Source: Enhydrobacter aerosaccus (GTDB lineage Bacteria; Pseudomonadota; Alphaproteobacteria; Reyranellales; Reyranellaceae). From it: 64,000 nt of DNA. Location: assembly GCF_900167455.1 (NCBI RefSeq), contig NZ_FUWJ01000002.1, positions 806,305 to 870,304 on the forward strand, in the 5' to 3' direction. Of this stretch, positions 52,789 to 61,613 are shown one piece after another. Position 1 is the first letter of the stretch. Each line of letters starts with the position of its first letter. The position numbers and the translations under genes are program-made. The notes beneath the pieces are model-generated. The model saw only the letters and a list, made by a program, of their open reading frames with translations, did not search any database and was not told the DNA's origin.

Positions 52789-54804
52789 ATGCGCGTGGGA
52801 GTCGAAGTCGGCGGAACATTCACCGATCTGGTTGCCGTTGAAGACGGCAAGGTGATCGTGACCAAGGTGCAGAGCACGCCGCGATCGCCCGACGTCGGCG
52901 CCTTCGCCGCCTTGACCGCCTCGGGCATCGACCTGGCCGGCATCGAGGATCTCGGACACGGCTCGACGGTGGCGACCAACGCCGTCCTCGAACGTAAGGG
53001 CGCGCCTGTCGCCTTCGTCGCCACGGCGGGCTTCCGCGACCTGCTCTTCATGCAGCGCCACGACCGGCGCAACATCTACGACCTGTTCTATGCCAAGCCG
53101 GCGCCGCCGGTGCGGCGCAAGGACTGTTTCGAGGCGGTCGAGCGGATGCGTGCCGACGGCGCGATCGAGACGGCGCTCGACGAGGCCGCTGTCCGTAGCG
53201 CATTGATCCCGGCCCTGCAGGCGGGAGGTTATCGCGCCGTCGCCATCTGCCTTCTCAACGCCTATGCCAATCCCGTCCACGAAAAGCGGTTGGCGGCGCT
53301 GATCACGGAAGCGCTCCCCGATCTGCTCGTCACCTGCAGCCACCAGGTTGCGCGCGAATTCCGGGAGTTCGAGCGCGCCTCGACCACGGTGCTGTCCGCC
53401 TATGTCCAGCCCGTGATCGATGGCTATCTTCTGCGCTTCGAGAACAAGCTCGCCGAAGCAGGCTTCAGCGGTCGCTTCACCGTCATGCAGTCCAATGGCG
53501 GTCGCTTGCCGGCCGAGGCCATGCGTCAGAGCGCCATCACCGCACTCTATTCCGGTCCCGCCGCTGGCGTGGTGGGCGCGACGCGCCAGGCGGCACGATC
53601 CGGTTTCAAGGACCTGATCACCTTCGACATGGGCGGCACCTCGACCGATGTCTGCCTGGTGCAGGATGGCCGGCCGTCGCTCGCCTCGGAGAGCGAGATC
53701 GACGGGCTGCCGATCCGCACGCCGGTGCTCGACATCGTGTCGGTCGGCGCCGGCGGCGGTTCGATCGCCTGGGTCGACGATGGCGGCATGCTGCGCGTCG
53801 GTCCGCAGAGCGCAGGTGCCGATCCCGGCCCAGCCTGCTACGGCCGCGGCGGGACCAGCGCCACCACGACCGATGCTCATGTCGTCACCGGTACCATCCG
53901 GCCGGCTGCCTTCCTGGGCGGCCGAATGAGGCTCGATGACACGGCAGCGCACAAGGCCTTCGAGCCGCTGGCGCAGCGCTTCGGACTCGGCGTCGAGCAG
54001 GCGGCATCCTCGGCGCTGCAGCTTGCCGATGCCAACATCGTCCGCGCCATCCAGCTGGTCTCGACCGAGCGTGGCCGCGATCCGCGCGACTATGCGCTGG
54101 TGCCGTTCGGCGGCGCAGGACCGCTCCACGCGGCGCGCATCGCCGAGGAGCTCGGCATCGCCACCATCGTCGTGCCGCCCAATGCCGGCGTGATCTCGGC
54201 CTATGGCCTCGTCGCCTCGGATTACACCAAGTTCGATGCCGTCACGCGCAAGATGAAGCTCGACGAGCAGGCGGCCCACGAAGCGGCCAGGCTGTTTGCC
54301 GAGATGCGAGCGCGGCTGGCGGCGCAGTTCGCCGACATGAAGCTGCCGGGCGATCTGGTCTACACCCACACGCTCGACATGCGTTTCGTCGGCCAGGCGT
54401 TCGAGGTTGCGGTGGAGATCCCGGCCGATCGGCTGGAGGCACTCGACGCCGGCTATATCTCGGAGCTGTTCGCCGAAGCTCATCATCGCACCTTCCTGCA
54501 CGGCGCCACGCTCGACCGCCCGGTCGAGATCGTGACGCTGCGCGTGGGCGCCACACTGCCCATCGGGCTGCCGCCGCGGCTGGATCGCGAGGCGCTGGCC
54601 ACGAAGCCGCCCGAGCGCACGCGCATCTTCCATGGCGAGCAGTGGATCGAGTGCGCACGCCATACGGCTGAGGCGCTGACCAAGGACGAACGCATCGAGG
54701 GGCCGGCCGTCGTCGAGGGCCATACCGCCACGACCTGGGTCCCGGCCGGCTGGATCGCCACGCTCGATGCCGCCGACAATCTCATCCTGCGGAGGGCCGC
54801 GTGA
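52789..54804 (+). CDS. hyuA: Hydantoinase/oxoprolinase family protein, subunit A
   Basis: ATP-dependent ring-opening subunit, 671 residues, a normal length for HyuA. The actin-like nucleotide motifs are MRVGVEVGGTFTDLVAV at the N-terminus and LITFDMGGTSTDVCLV in the middle, followed by the GAGGGSIAWVD loop. Family members hydrolyse N-methylhydantoin, 5-oxoproline, or carboxylate ketones. It overlaps hyuB by 4 bp (GTGA). A second, zinc-type hydantoinase is encoded at 18709, so this organism has two unrelated ways of opening such rings. Confidence 0.93.
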   Translation: MRVGVEVGGTFTDLVAVEDGKVIVTKVQSTPRSPDVGAFAALTASGIDLAGIEDLGHGSTVATNAVLERKGAPVAFVATAGFRDLLFMQRHDRRNIYDLFYAKPAPPVRRKDCFEAVERMRADGAIETALDEAAVRSALIPALQAGGYRAVAICLLNAYANPVHEKRLAALITEALPDLLVTCSHQVAREFREFERASTTVLSAYVQPVIDGYLLRFENKLAEAGFSGRFTVMQSNGGRLPAEAMRQSAITALYSGPAAGVVGATRQAARSGFKDLITFDMGGTSTDVCLVQDGRPSLASESEIDGLPIRTPVLDIVSVGAGGGSIAWVDDGGMLRVGPQSAGADPGPACYGRGGTSATTTDAHVVTGTIRPAAFLGGRMRLDDTAAHKAFEPLAQRFGLGVEQAASSALQLADANIVRAIQLVSTERGRDPRDYALVPFGGAGPLHAARIAEELGIATIVVPPNAGVISAYGLVASDYTKFDAVTRKMKLDEQAAHEAARLFAEMRARLAAQFADMKLPGDLVYTHTLDMRFVGQAFEVAVEIPADRLEALDAGYISELFAEAHHRTFLHGATLDRPVEIVTLRVGATLPIGLPPRLDREALATKPPERTRIFHGEQWIECARHTAEALTKDERIEGPAVVEGHTATTWVPAGWIATLDAADNLILRRAA

Positions 54805-56471
54805 ACACGACGCTCAATCCCATCGATTACGCCGTCATCAGCCAGGCCCTGATCGCGGCGGCCCGCGAGATGGGCGTGAAGCTGATCCGCTCCGCCTACT
54901 CCACCATCCTGCGCGAGGCGCGCGACGGCTCGGCGGGATTGATGGACCGTCACGGCAACACCGTCGCCCAGGCCGAGCTCATTCCCATGCAGCTCGGCCC
55001 GATCGGCGAAACGCTGCGCGCCTGCCTCAAGCGACATCCGGTCGACTCGCTCCGGGAAGGAGACTTCCTGATCAACAACGACCCCTTCGAGGGCGGGCAG
55101 CACATTCCGGACGTCTTCATCTTCACGCCGATCTTCGTTGCCGGCCGGGTGGTCGGTTTCGGCGCCTCGGTGGCGCATCATCTCGATCTCGGCGGCGGCG
55201 CGCCGGGTCTCAATATCCATGCCTCCGACGTCTATCAGGAAGGGCTGCGCTTCCCGCCCAGCAAGTACAGCTTCCCGCACGACTGGAACGGCGGCTCCTT
55301 CGAGCGGCTGGTGACCGCCAACGTGCGCGTGCCGGATCTCACCATCGGCGACTTCAATGCCCAGTTCGCCGCCAATGCGATCGGCGTGCTGCGCGTGAAG
55401 CAGCTCTGCGAGCGCTACGGCATCGACAAGGTCGAAACGGCGATGAAGGAGATGCAGGACTATTCCGAGCGACGTGTGCGCGCGGCCATCGCCCAGGCGC
55501 CCAAGGGCACCTTCTACGGCGAGGACGCGATCGACGACGACGGCCTCAGCGACGATCCGCTGCCGATCAAGGCCAAGGTGACGATCGCCGACGACTCGGT
55601 CGAGATCGATTTCGAGGGCACCTGCGCGCAGGTGAAGCGCAACCTCAACTGCCCCTACTCGAGCACCTTGTCGGCCACCCTCTCGTGCGTGAAGTCGGTG
55701 CTGACCAGCCCCGACATTCCCTACAACGAGGGCATGGCGCGGCCGATCCGGATCAAGGTGCCCTACGGCTCGCTCCTCAATCCGCGCCCGCCGGCCCCGG
55801 TCCGCGCCCGCATGATCCCGGCCTATCGCGTCTTCAATGCAGTGATGAAGGCGTTGGCGCAGGCGCTGCCGGACAAGGTCATCGCCGCCGGCTTCGACTG
55901 CACCACCGCCTTCTGCCTCAGTCATCTCGGCGAGAAGGGCTATAGTGTCTATCTCGAGATCTTCGGCGGCGGCTATGGCGCCTCCAGGAACGCCGATGGC
56001 TGCGACGCCGTCGATTCACCTCTCAGCAACTGCTCCAACGCGCCGGTCGAATCGCTCGACATCGATTACGACTTCTTCCGCATCGTCGGCTACGAACTGG
56101 CGCCCGATTCCTTCGGTCTCGGCGCGCGCCGCGGTGGCGCCGGGTTCCTGCGTCGCTGCGAGATCCTCAAGGACGACGTGCAGCTGGCGATCTACTCCGA
56201 CCGCTTCCGCCTCGCCCCCGAGGGCCTGTTCGGCGGCGAGCCCGGCCAGCGTGGCTATTGCCGCATCTTCCGCGCCAACGGCACGGTCGAGGAATTGCGC
56301 AGCAAGGCCGCCGTCGATCTCGGCAAGGGCGACATCGTCGAAATGTTCGTCGGCGGCGGTGCCGGCTTCGGCCGTGCCAGCGAGCGCCCCGACTCGCTGA
56401 TCGAGCGCGATCTCGCCGACGGCCTGCTCACCCGCGATCCGCGCGCAGCCGCAAAACTGGCCGCCGAATGA
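54801..56471 (+). CDS. hyuB: Hydantoinase/oxoprolinase family protein, subunit B
   Basis: Partner subunit, 556 residues from GTG 54801. Conserved stretches include RSAYSTILREARDGSAGLMD, FLINNDPFEGGQHIPDVF and the glycine-rich FGGGYGASRNADGCDAVDSP. It should form an A/B complex with the preceding gene product. The pair is followed, after a 349-bp gap, by an MFS carrier that may import the substrate. Confidence 0.93.
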   Translation: MNTTLNPIDYAVISQALIAAAREMGVKLIRSAYSTILREARDGSAGLMDRHGNTVAQAELIPMQLGPIGETLRACLKRHPVDSLREGDFLINNDPFEGGQHIPDVFIFTPIFVAGRVVGFGASVAHHLDLGGGAPGLNIHASDVYQEGLRFPPSKYSFPHDWNGGSFERLVTANVRVPDLTIGDFNAQFAANAIGVLRVKQLCERYGIDKVETAMKEMQDYSERRVRAAIAQAPKGTFYGEDAIDDDGLSDDPLPIKAKVTIADDSVEIDFEGTCAQVKRNLNCPYSSTLSATLSCVKSVLTSPDIPYNEGMARPIRIKVPYGSLLNPRPPAPVRARMIPAYRVFNAVMKALAQALPDKVIAAGFDCTTAFCLSHLGEKGYSVYLEIFGGGYGASRNADGCDAVDSPLSNCSNAPVESLDIDYDFFRIVGYELAPDSFGLGARRGGAGFLRRCEILKDDVQLAIYSDRFRLAPEGLFGGEPGQRGYCRIFRANGTVEELRSKAAVDLGKGDIVEMFVGGGAGFGRASERPDSLIERDLADGLLTRDPRAAAKLAAE

Positions 56472-56820
56472 ATGGCTGGTTACCGTCCGGTAATGCTTTA
56501 ACAAAGGGAAAATCAAAAGGTCGCCCCTCCCGTCGCAACGGCGTCGGGACAGCTTATGCCTTGAGAAGCCATGATACCGATTCTGGTCTTCAACCACCGG
56601 CGGCCATAGGCTCGCACGACACTGTCTTCCGTTCAGGACGCCAGCGCGTGCGTAGGGGGAGCCATCGACTGTCCGAACCAGGGCGGGCCACGGCCCGGCT
56701 CTTCACGACGCTGCAATCTCGCCAGCCGACTATTCGGGCCGTCGCGCGGTCAATCCTGCAACCGGGCTCGCTTCTCCGCCAGGCGTTGCTCGAAATCAAA
56801 TCGACGGAAGGCGCTATTGC
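56472..56820. other. 349-bp intergenic region between hyuB and the MFS gene
   Basis: I find no convincing gene: the open frame crossing it begins inside hyuB and ends at the MFS start with atypical composition. Near the left edge is a perfect palindrome, TTACCG-TC-CGGTAA (56480-56493), followed by an A-rich stretch (56499-56519), which could be an operator or a promoter element for the MFS gene. No terminator is obvious. Confidence 0.4.
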
Positions 56821-58266
56821 ATGACCGAACTCCGGCGCACCGTGCAGAGCTACATCGACGAGACTCCGGTGTGGCGCGACGGCACCGCGACCGGGCAGGT
56901 CCAGATGACGGCGATGCAGTGGCGGATCTGGCTGCTGGCTTCGGCGGGCAAGTTCTTCGAGGGCATGATCGTCTTCATGACCGGCGTCGCCCTGCCGCTG
57001 ATGGTCAAGGAATTCGGCCTGTCGGCAACGGAGAAGGGCGTGGTCAGCGCGGCGCCGCTGGCCGGCATCATGCTGGGGACGCTCATGCTCGGCGGCATGG
57101 CCGATACGCACGGCCGCCGGCCGGTGTTCGTGATCGAGATCGCGGCCCTGGCACTGTTCCTCGTCGGCCTGGCGCTCAGTCCCAACCTTCCGCTGGTGGT
57201 GGTCTGCCTGTTCGGTGTCGGGATCGCGCTCGGCTGTGACTATCCGACCGCGCATCTCGTGATCTCGGAGAGCATCGCCAGCCAGAACCGCGGCAAGCTC
57301 GTGCTGGGAGCCTTCGCCTTCCAGGCCGTCGGCGCGCTGGCCGGCACGGCGCTGGGCTATCTCATCCTGGCCAACCTTGCCGATGTCGGCGCGTGGCGCT
57401 GGATGTATGCGACGGCGATCGTCCCGGCCCTCGCCGTCCTGGTCGGGCGGCTCACGATCTGCGAAAGCGGCCAATGGCTGGCCAGCAAGGGCCGCCGGGC
57501 CGAAGCGGAAGCCGCGATCGCGAGCCTGCTGGAGCGCGAGCCTCCCTATCCCCGCCACATCAGGCTCAAGGAACACGCGGCGCGCGCTCATGCTGGCCGC
57601 AACGACGGCTGGGGCTCATTGCTGACGCTGCCGACACGGCGCGCCATGATCCTGGCCTCGGTGCCGTGGTTCCTGCAGGACCTCGGCACCTACGGCATCG
57701 GCCTGTTCACGCCGACGATCCTCGCCAAGACGGTCGGCCACGAATACGATTTCGCGCGCAACATCAGCGCCGTCATCCAGCGCGACATGCTGGCGGCCAA
57801 GGGCGCGGCACTGATCGACGTGCTGCTGATCGTCGGCATCGTGGCCGCGGTCTTCCTTGCCGACCGCGTCGGCCGCATCAAACTTCAGGTGATCGGCTTC
57901 ATCGGCTGCGCCGCCGGGCTCGCCCTCGCGATGCTGTCGCAGCAGACCGCCGAGCCGTGGCGCACGCTCATCCTGTTCGGCGGCTTCATGCTGTTCAACT
58001 TCATGACCAACGTCGGCCCCAACGCCCAGACCTACCTGCTGGCCGGCGAGGTCTTCCCGACCCATCTGCGCGGCAAGGGCGCGGGCTTTGCCGCCGCCGC
58101 CGGCAAGGTCGGCGCCGTGCTGACGGCCTTCCTGTTCCCGCTGCTGCTGGCGGGCTTCGGCGTGAATGTCCTGCTCGCGATGCTGATCGGCACGTCGCTG
58201 CTCGGCGCCGCGCTGACCTGGCGCTTCAGGATCGAGACGGCCGGGATCGACCTGGAACAGATCTGA
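56821..58266 (+). CDS. MFS transporter
   Basis: Major facilitator of 481 residues with about twelve membrane segments after a hydrophilic N-terminus of about 35 residues. The loop 2-3 motif appears as GGMADTHGRRPV, and the central cytoplasmic loop is long and charged (LLEREPPYPRHIRLKEHAAR). The sequence is of the metabolite:H+ symporter (sugar/aromatic acid) type. GGAAGG lies upstream of ATG 56821. The closeness to hyuAB suggests uptake of a hydantoin- or oxoproline-like compound, but this is only contextual. Confidence 0.9.
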   Translation: MTELRRTVQSYIDETPVWRDGTATGQVQMTAMQWRIWLLASAGKFFEGMIVFMTGVALPLMVKEFGLSATEKGVVSAAPLAGIMLGTLMLGGMADTHGRRPVFVIEIAALALFLVGLALSPNLPLVVVCLFGVGIALGCDYPTAHLVISESIASQNRGKLVLGAFAFQAVGALAGTALGYLILANLADVGAWRWMYATAIVPALAVLVGRLTICESGQWLASKGRRAEAEAAIASLLEREPPYPRHIRLKEHAARAHAGRNDGWGSLLTLPTRRAMILASVPWFLQDLGTYGIGLFTPTILAKTVGHEYDFARNISAVIQRDMLAAKGAALIDVLLIVGIVAAVFLADRVGRIKLQVIGFIGCAAGLALAMLSQQTAEPWRTLILFGGFMLFNFMTNVGPNAQTYLLAGEVFPTHLRGKGAGFAAAAGKVGAVLTAFLFPLLLAGFGVNVLLAMLIGTSLLGAALTWRFRIETAGIDLEQI

Positions 58267-58319
58267 GCCGGCACCGGGCGGCGCAAGGCTCCCTCACCTC
58301 GCGCCGCGATCGCCTGGGC

Positions 58320-59591
58320 TCACCACGTCATCCGCACGCCGGCCGAGAAGATGTGGCTGGTCGTGCCGCCGTTGAGTTCGCCATCGTAGCGGGCATAGAG
58401 GCGGGTGGCCTCGGCGATCTTCGTGGCAACGGCAAGGCCGAGAACAGCGCCGTCGCGCGGCGTGGTAACGGCACTGGAGGTCGTGAACCCGACTGCCGGC
58501 GCGCCGACAAAACTCACCGTCACAGGCGGGCTCGTGTCCGCGAATTCATGGCTCCAGCCGGCCTCGATACGCACATCCACCTTGGCGATGTTCCAGCCAA
58601 CTTGTGTACCCAGCACGGTGCGCAGCGAGTTGGCCGTCTGCGCCGCGACGTTGAAGGCGAGCGGGCTGTTGCCGGACTCGGTGTAGGCGCTTTGCGTCAC
58701 CGTGGAGCCTTCGAGGCGCGTGAACGGCGTCACGTAGGCATTGGTGACGTAGGTATCGGTGACAGCGGCATCGGTCACGGCGCCGAGGCTCACTTTGTAG
58801 CCGGTCTCGACGAAGCCGAAGAACTGATTGGATGCCGGACTGCCTTGCGCAACAACTGTGCCGCTCGGCAGCAGGATCTGACGCGTCGTGAGGTTCTGCC
58901 CATGGCCGTAGCCCACCGCGCCGCCGACGGAGAAGGCATTCTGCTGGAACCGGCCGTAGAGACCGACCTGCGCCGTGTTGCTGGTGCTCTGGCTCAACGC
59001 GGCCGAACTCCAGACGGTCGAATTCGAGTAGCCGATCATCACACCCGCCGTGAAGCGCGGGTCGAAGGCATAGTCGAGGCCCGCCATGAGCCCGCCGAGA
59101 TTGTAGCTGGAGCCGGAGCCGCCATTGCTGGAATCGCCGGCGATGGTGCCGAACCCGCCTTGCCCGCTCAGCCATGCGCCAAGACGGCGCTCGCCATCAC
59201 AGGAGAAGTCGCAGGCATCATCGGGCGCACCGTCGATGGCTGCCCGAGTGGCCCTGGCCAACAAGAAGACGGCGTCGACCACCTCCTTCAGCTGCTTCAT
59301 CTGCTGAGTGGCCTGCTGCACAGTGGCTGACACCTGCTGACCGATCGCATAGATTGCCGCAGCCTGCTGCTGGGTCAAAGTTTGAGACGCCTGGCCGGTC
59401 AGCATGGCGATCTCGTTTTGGATTGCGGTCAAGTTGATGGCGCCGTTCGTCGGGGCCGACGTTGTCGTGCCACCGCTGTTCGTTGGGGTGTCGTTCGCCA
59501 GGGCCGGCGTTGCCGGCACGAGGCAAGCCATGGCCAACAATCCAAGAGCGAGCCGCCTCGGCGCTCGCCAACAATTCACGACTCTCCCCAC
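58320..59591 (-). CDS. Autotransporter-type outer-membrane barrel protein with short passenger
   Basis: 423 residues from GTG 59591, which has GGGGGAG about 9 bases upstream; a second GTG at 59579 is possible. A signal peptide ends near ALAND. The passenger is only about 100 residues, Gln/Ala-rich and probably coiled (LTGQASQTLTQQQAAAIYAI, VQQATQQMKQLKEV), with a cysteine pair in DDACDFSCDGE. From about residue 135 to the end is a beta-barrel with alternating strands, closing with the aromatic HIFSAGVRMTW typical of barrels inserted by the BAM machine. Function is unknown; adhesion or surface anchoring is possible. Confidence 0.82.
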   Translation of the reverse strand: MGRVVNCWRAPRRLALGLLAMACLVPATPALANDTPTNSGGTTTSAPTNGAINLTAIQNEIAMLTGQASQTLTQQQAAAIYAIGQQVSATVQQATQQMKQLKEVVDAVFLLARATRAAIDGAPDDACDFSCDGERRLGAWLSGQGGFGTIAGDSSNGGSGSSYNLGGLMAGLDYAFDPRFTAGVMIGYSNSTVWSSAALSQSTSNTAQVGLYGRFQQNAFSVGGAVGYGHGQNLTTRQILLPSGTVVAQGSPASNQFFGFVETGYKVSLGAVTDAAVTDTYVTNAYVTPFTRLEGSTVTQSAYTESGNSPLAFNVAAQTANSLRTVLGTQVGWNIAKVDVRIEAGWSHEFADTSPPVTVSFVGAPAVGFTTSSAVTTPRDGAVLGLAVATKIAEATRLYARYDGELNGGTTSHIFSAGVRMTW

Positions 59592-59809
59592 GCGACTCTA
59601 CTCCCCCGTCCTCACTGCAATCATAGTGGGCGAGAACAACTCCTGCGAGCACGCCTTCTGCGGCCGAATGACTTTTCAACCCGCGCCGTTAAAGAAACGG
59701 AAAAATAACGGTTACCAGATGCAACCATGCGCGAATGCCTCGACCTTCATCGGGCCCGAAGGATACGGCAAGCTGCCCCGAAACGACGATTCCGGCCGCC
59801 AACGCCACG

Positions 59810-60517
59810 CTAATCGCGGGCGGCTGTGAGAACGCCGTTCTCGTACAGCGCGGTCGCCAAGGGCTGGATGATGCGGGCCCGGTCGAGGTCCAGCAGACGT
59901 TCGTGGTAGCGGTCGAGATATCGGCGCCGTTCGTCTGTCTCGATGCGGCCGGGCGCATAGACGACGAAGGGCTCGATCACGGTGAAACCGGTAAAGCCGA
60001 ATATGCCGCGATGGACCGGATACAGAATGTCCTCGACCTCGGCATAGACTCCTCGCTCGGAATAGGCCGCCCGGAAGCCGCCGACAGTCACGGCGCACAT
60101 CGCTCGCTTGCCCTGAAAGACGCCGCGATCGAAATACCGTCCACCGCCATAGGCCCGACCGACCGCAAACACGCGATCGACCCAGCCCTTCAGGATAGCA
60201 GGCAAGCCGAGCCACCAGATCGGGAACTGGAAGATCAGCAGGTCGCAGCGCGCGAGCTTGTCCATTTCCGCCTGCAGTTCCGGCACGAAGCCGTCATGCG
60301 TGCTGGCATGCGCCTCCTCCGTCTGCAAGCGAAGCGTTCGCGAATCGGCGACGGTCATGAAATTGTGGCGGTTCGACACCGGATTGAAGCCCATCGCATA
60401 GAGATCCGAGACGACAACCTCATGGCCCGCCCCAGCGAGGGTTGCCTCGGCTTGCCGCGTCATCGCGGCGTTGAAACTACCAGTCTCTGGATGGGCATGG
60501 ACAATCAAGACATTCAT
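59810..60517 (-). CDS. NAD(P)H dehydrogenase (quinone), NQO/flavodoxin-like fold
   Basis: 235 residues from ATG 60517 (MNVLIVHAHPETGSFNAAM). This N-terminus and LLIFQFPIWWLGLPAILKGW are characteristic of NQO/MdaB-type two-electron quinone reductases that bind FAD. It is 57 bp downstream of a MAPEG gene on the same strand and near an HxlR regulator, a common arrangement for stress-induced quinone or electrophile detoxification. Confidence 0.91.
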   Translation of the reverse strand: MNVLIVHAHPETGSFNAAMTRQAEATLAGAGHEVVVSDLYAMGFNPVSNRHNFMTVADSRTLRLQTEEAHASTHDGFVPELQAEMDKLARCDLLIFQFPIWWLGLPAILKGWVDRVFAVGRAYGGGRYFDRGVFQGKRAMCAVTVGGFRAAYSERGVYAEVEDILYPVHRGIFGFTGFTVIEPFVVYAPGRIETDERRRYLDRYHERLLDLDRARIIQPLATALYENGVLTAARD

Positions 60518-60574
60518 TACACACCTTGAAACGGCCACTCGCTTCGAGACAATCTGTCGGTTCGCACCGCCGGC

Positions 60575-60994
60575 TCAACTCCGCATCGTCACATCGGCGA
60601 CGACAGTAACCGCGAGCATCACGACGAGGGCCGCGGTGCTGATCGCCGTTCCCAGAGCCCCGACGACTCGCGGCACGCTTGGCCCGTCCGTTCGTGCCAA
60701 GCCGATCACATGCGCGATCCTCGCAAGGACGAAGATCGTGGCGATCGCCGGCACAACGCGGCGCCACTCGCCAGCGACCTCGACCAGCACGAGCAGAATC
60801 AGAAATATCGGCAGGTTCTCGGCCAGATTTCCATGCATGCGAATGCGCCGGAGGAGACCGTTGTCGCCGCCGTCGCCCAACCCCGTCGAGAGTTGCGCCC
60901 GGCCAACCGAGGTCCAGAGCATCAGGGCGACCTGCAAAAAAGCAAGGATGACAGCCGTCGTCGCCGTGACGATGGGAAAGTTTGGCGGATTCAT
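60575..60994 (-). CDS. MAPEG family membrane protein
   Basis: 139-residue membrane protein with four hydrophobic helices. The MAPEG signature RIRMHGNLAENLPIFLILL follows helix 1. ATG 60994 has a GAGGAG ribosome site; the upstream frame is non-coding. Bacterial members are glutathione-transferase-like or of unknown activity. It is probably transcribed with the quinone reductase and divergent from the HxlR gene. A palindrome sits just upstream of its ribosome site. Confidence 0.88.
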   Translation of the reverse strand: MNPPNFPIVTATTAVILAFLQVALMLWTSVGRAQLSTGLGDGGDNGLLRRIRMHGNLAENLPIFLILLVLVEVAGEWRRVVPAIATIFVLARIAHVIGLARTDGPSVPRVVGALGTAISTAALVVMLAVTVVADVTMRS

Positions 60995-61006
60995 CGATAC
61001 TCCTCT

Positions 61007-61022
61007 ACCATTCACCAATGGT
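61007..61022. promoter_or_regulatory. Candidate HxlR operator palindrome
   Basis: ACCATT-CACC-AATGGT is a perfect 6-bp inverted repeat lying 13 bp before the MAPEG start codon and about 94 bp before the divergent HxlR gene. HxlR-type dimers bind short palindromes next to the genes they control, so this is a plausible operator for the MAPEG/quinone-reductase operon. Confidence 0.45.
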
Positions 61023-61115
61023 GGTGCATCGACTTCGATGCGTCCCGTTCCTTCCAGCGCTGTGGCACCCAATGGCGGTCGGAGACTACAGACCAATTTG
61101 TGCAATACGCACCTG

Positions 61116-61613
61116 ATGGTAAGTGTGATGAAGCCCTTGAAGCATTTGCCGCCCCTTCCCGCCGAACGTGCACTCAAGGTCATTTCCGGCCGCTGGAAGG
61201 CCGTCATCCTCTATCACTTGCTCAGCGGCCCTCGTCGGCTATCCGACCTCACCCGCCTGATGCCGGCGATCAGCCAGAAAGTGCTGATCCAGCAATTGCG
61301 GGAGATGGAGGCGCATCGGATCGTCACCCGTGACATCTTTCGTGAGGTGCCACCCCGCGTCGAATATGAGGCGACAGCGCTCGGACGAAGCCTGGAATCC
61401 GTTCTCCTCGCCCTGTGCGAGTGGGGACGACTCCATGCCGCCGAACTGGACGAACTCGACCGGTTGGCGGATTGCGCGATCGCTTCGCTCCCCCGGACGG
61501 CCGGCGACCGAAACGACACGTCCATCGCCCGGGCCGCGACGGCTCCGCGCAAGCTGAAAAGCCCTAGAGTGCCCCGACGGATCGCAGATAGAGGTCGCTC
61601 GCTTCCTTCGTGA
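61116..61613 (+). CDS. HxlR family transcriptional regulator
   Basis: Winged-helix regulator of about 165 residues. The family core ERALKVISGRWKAVILYHLL, RRLSDLTRLMPAISQKVLIQ and EVPPRVEYEATALGRSL is complete. ATG 61116 or ATG 61128 (MKPLKHLPP) may be the start. Unlike most members it has an extended C-terminal tail of about 45 residues that is Arg/Ala-rich and overlaps the end of the convergent aminotransferase-like gene by 50 bp. It probably senses redox or electrophile stress and controls the divergent MAPEG/quinone-reductase genes. Confidence 0.88.
   Translation: MVSVMKPLKHLPPLPAERALKVISGRWKAVILYHLLSGPRRLSDLTRLMPAISQKVLIQQLREMEAHRIVTRDIFREVPPRVEYEATALGRSLESVLLALCEWGRLHAAELDELDRLADCAIASLPRTAGDRNDTSIARAATAPRKLKSPRVPRRIADRGRSLPS

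Noticed and set aside
52717..54723. 668-codon minus-strand open frame
   Set aside because: Antisense shadow of hyuA; composition is that of reversed GC-rich coding DNA.
56258..56824. 188-codon plus-strand frame reaching the MFS start
   Set aside because: Begins inside hyuB in another frame and continues through DNA without a coding signature or ribosome site; treated as non-coding.
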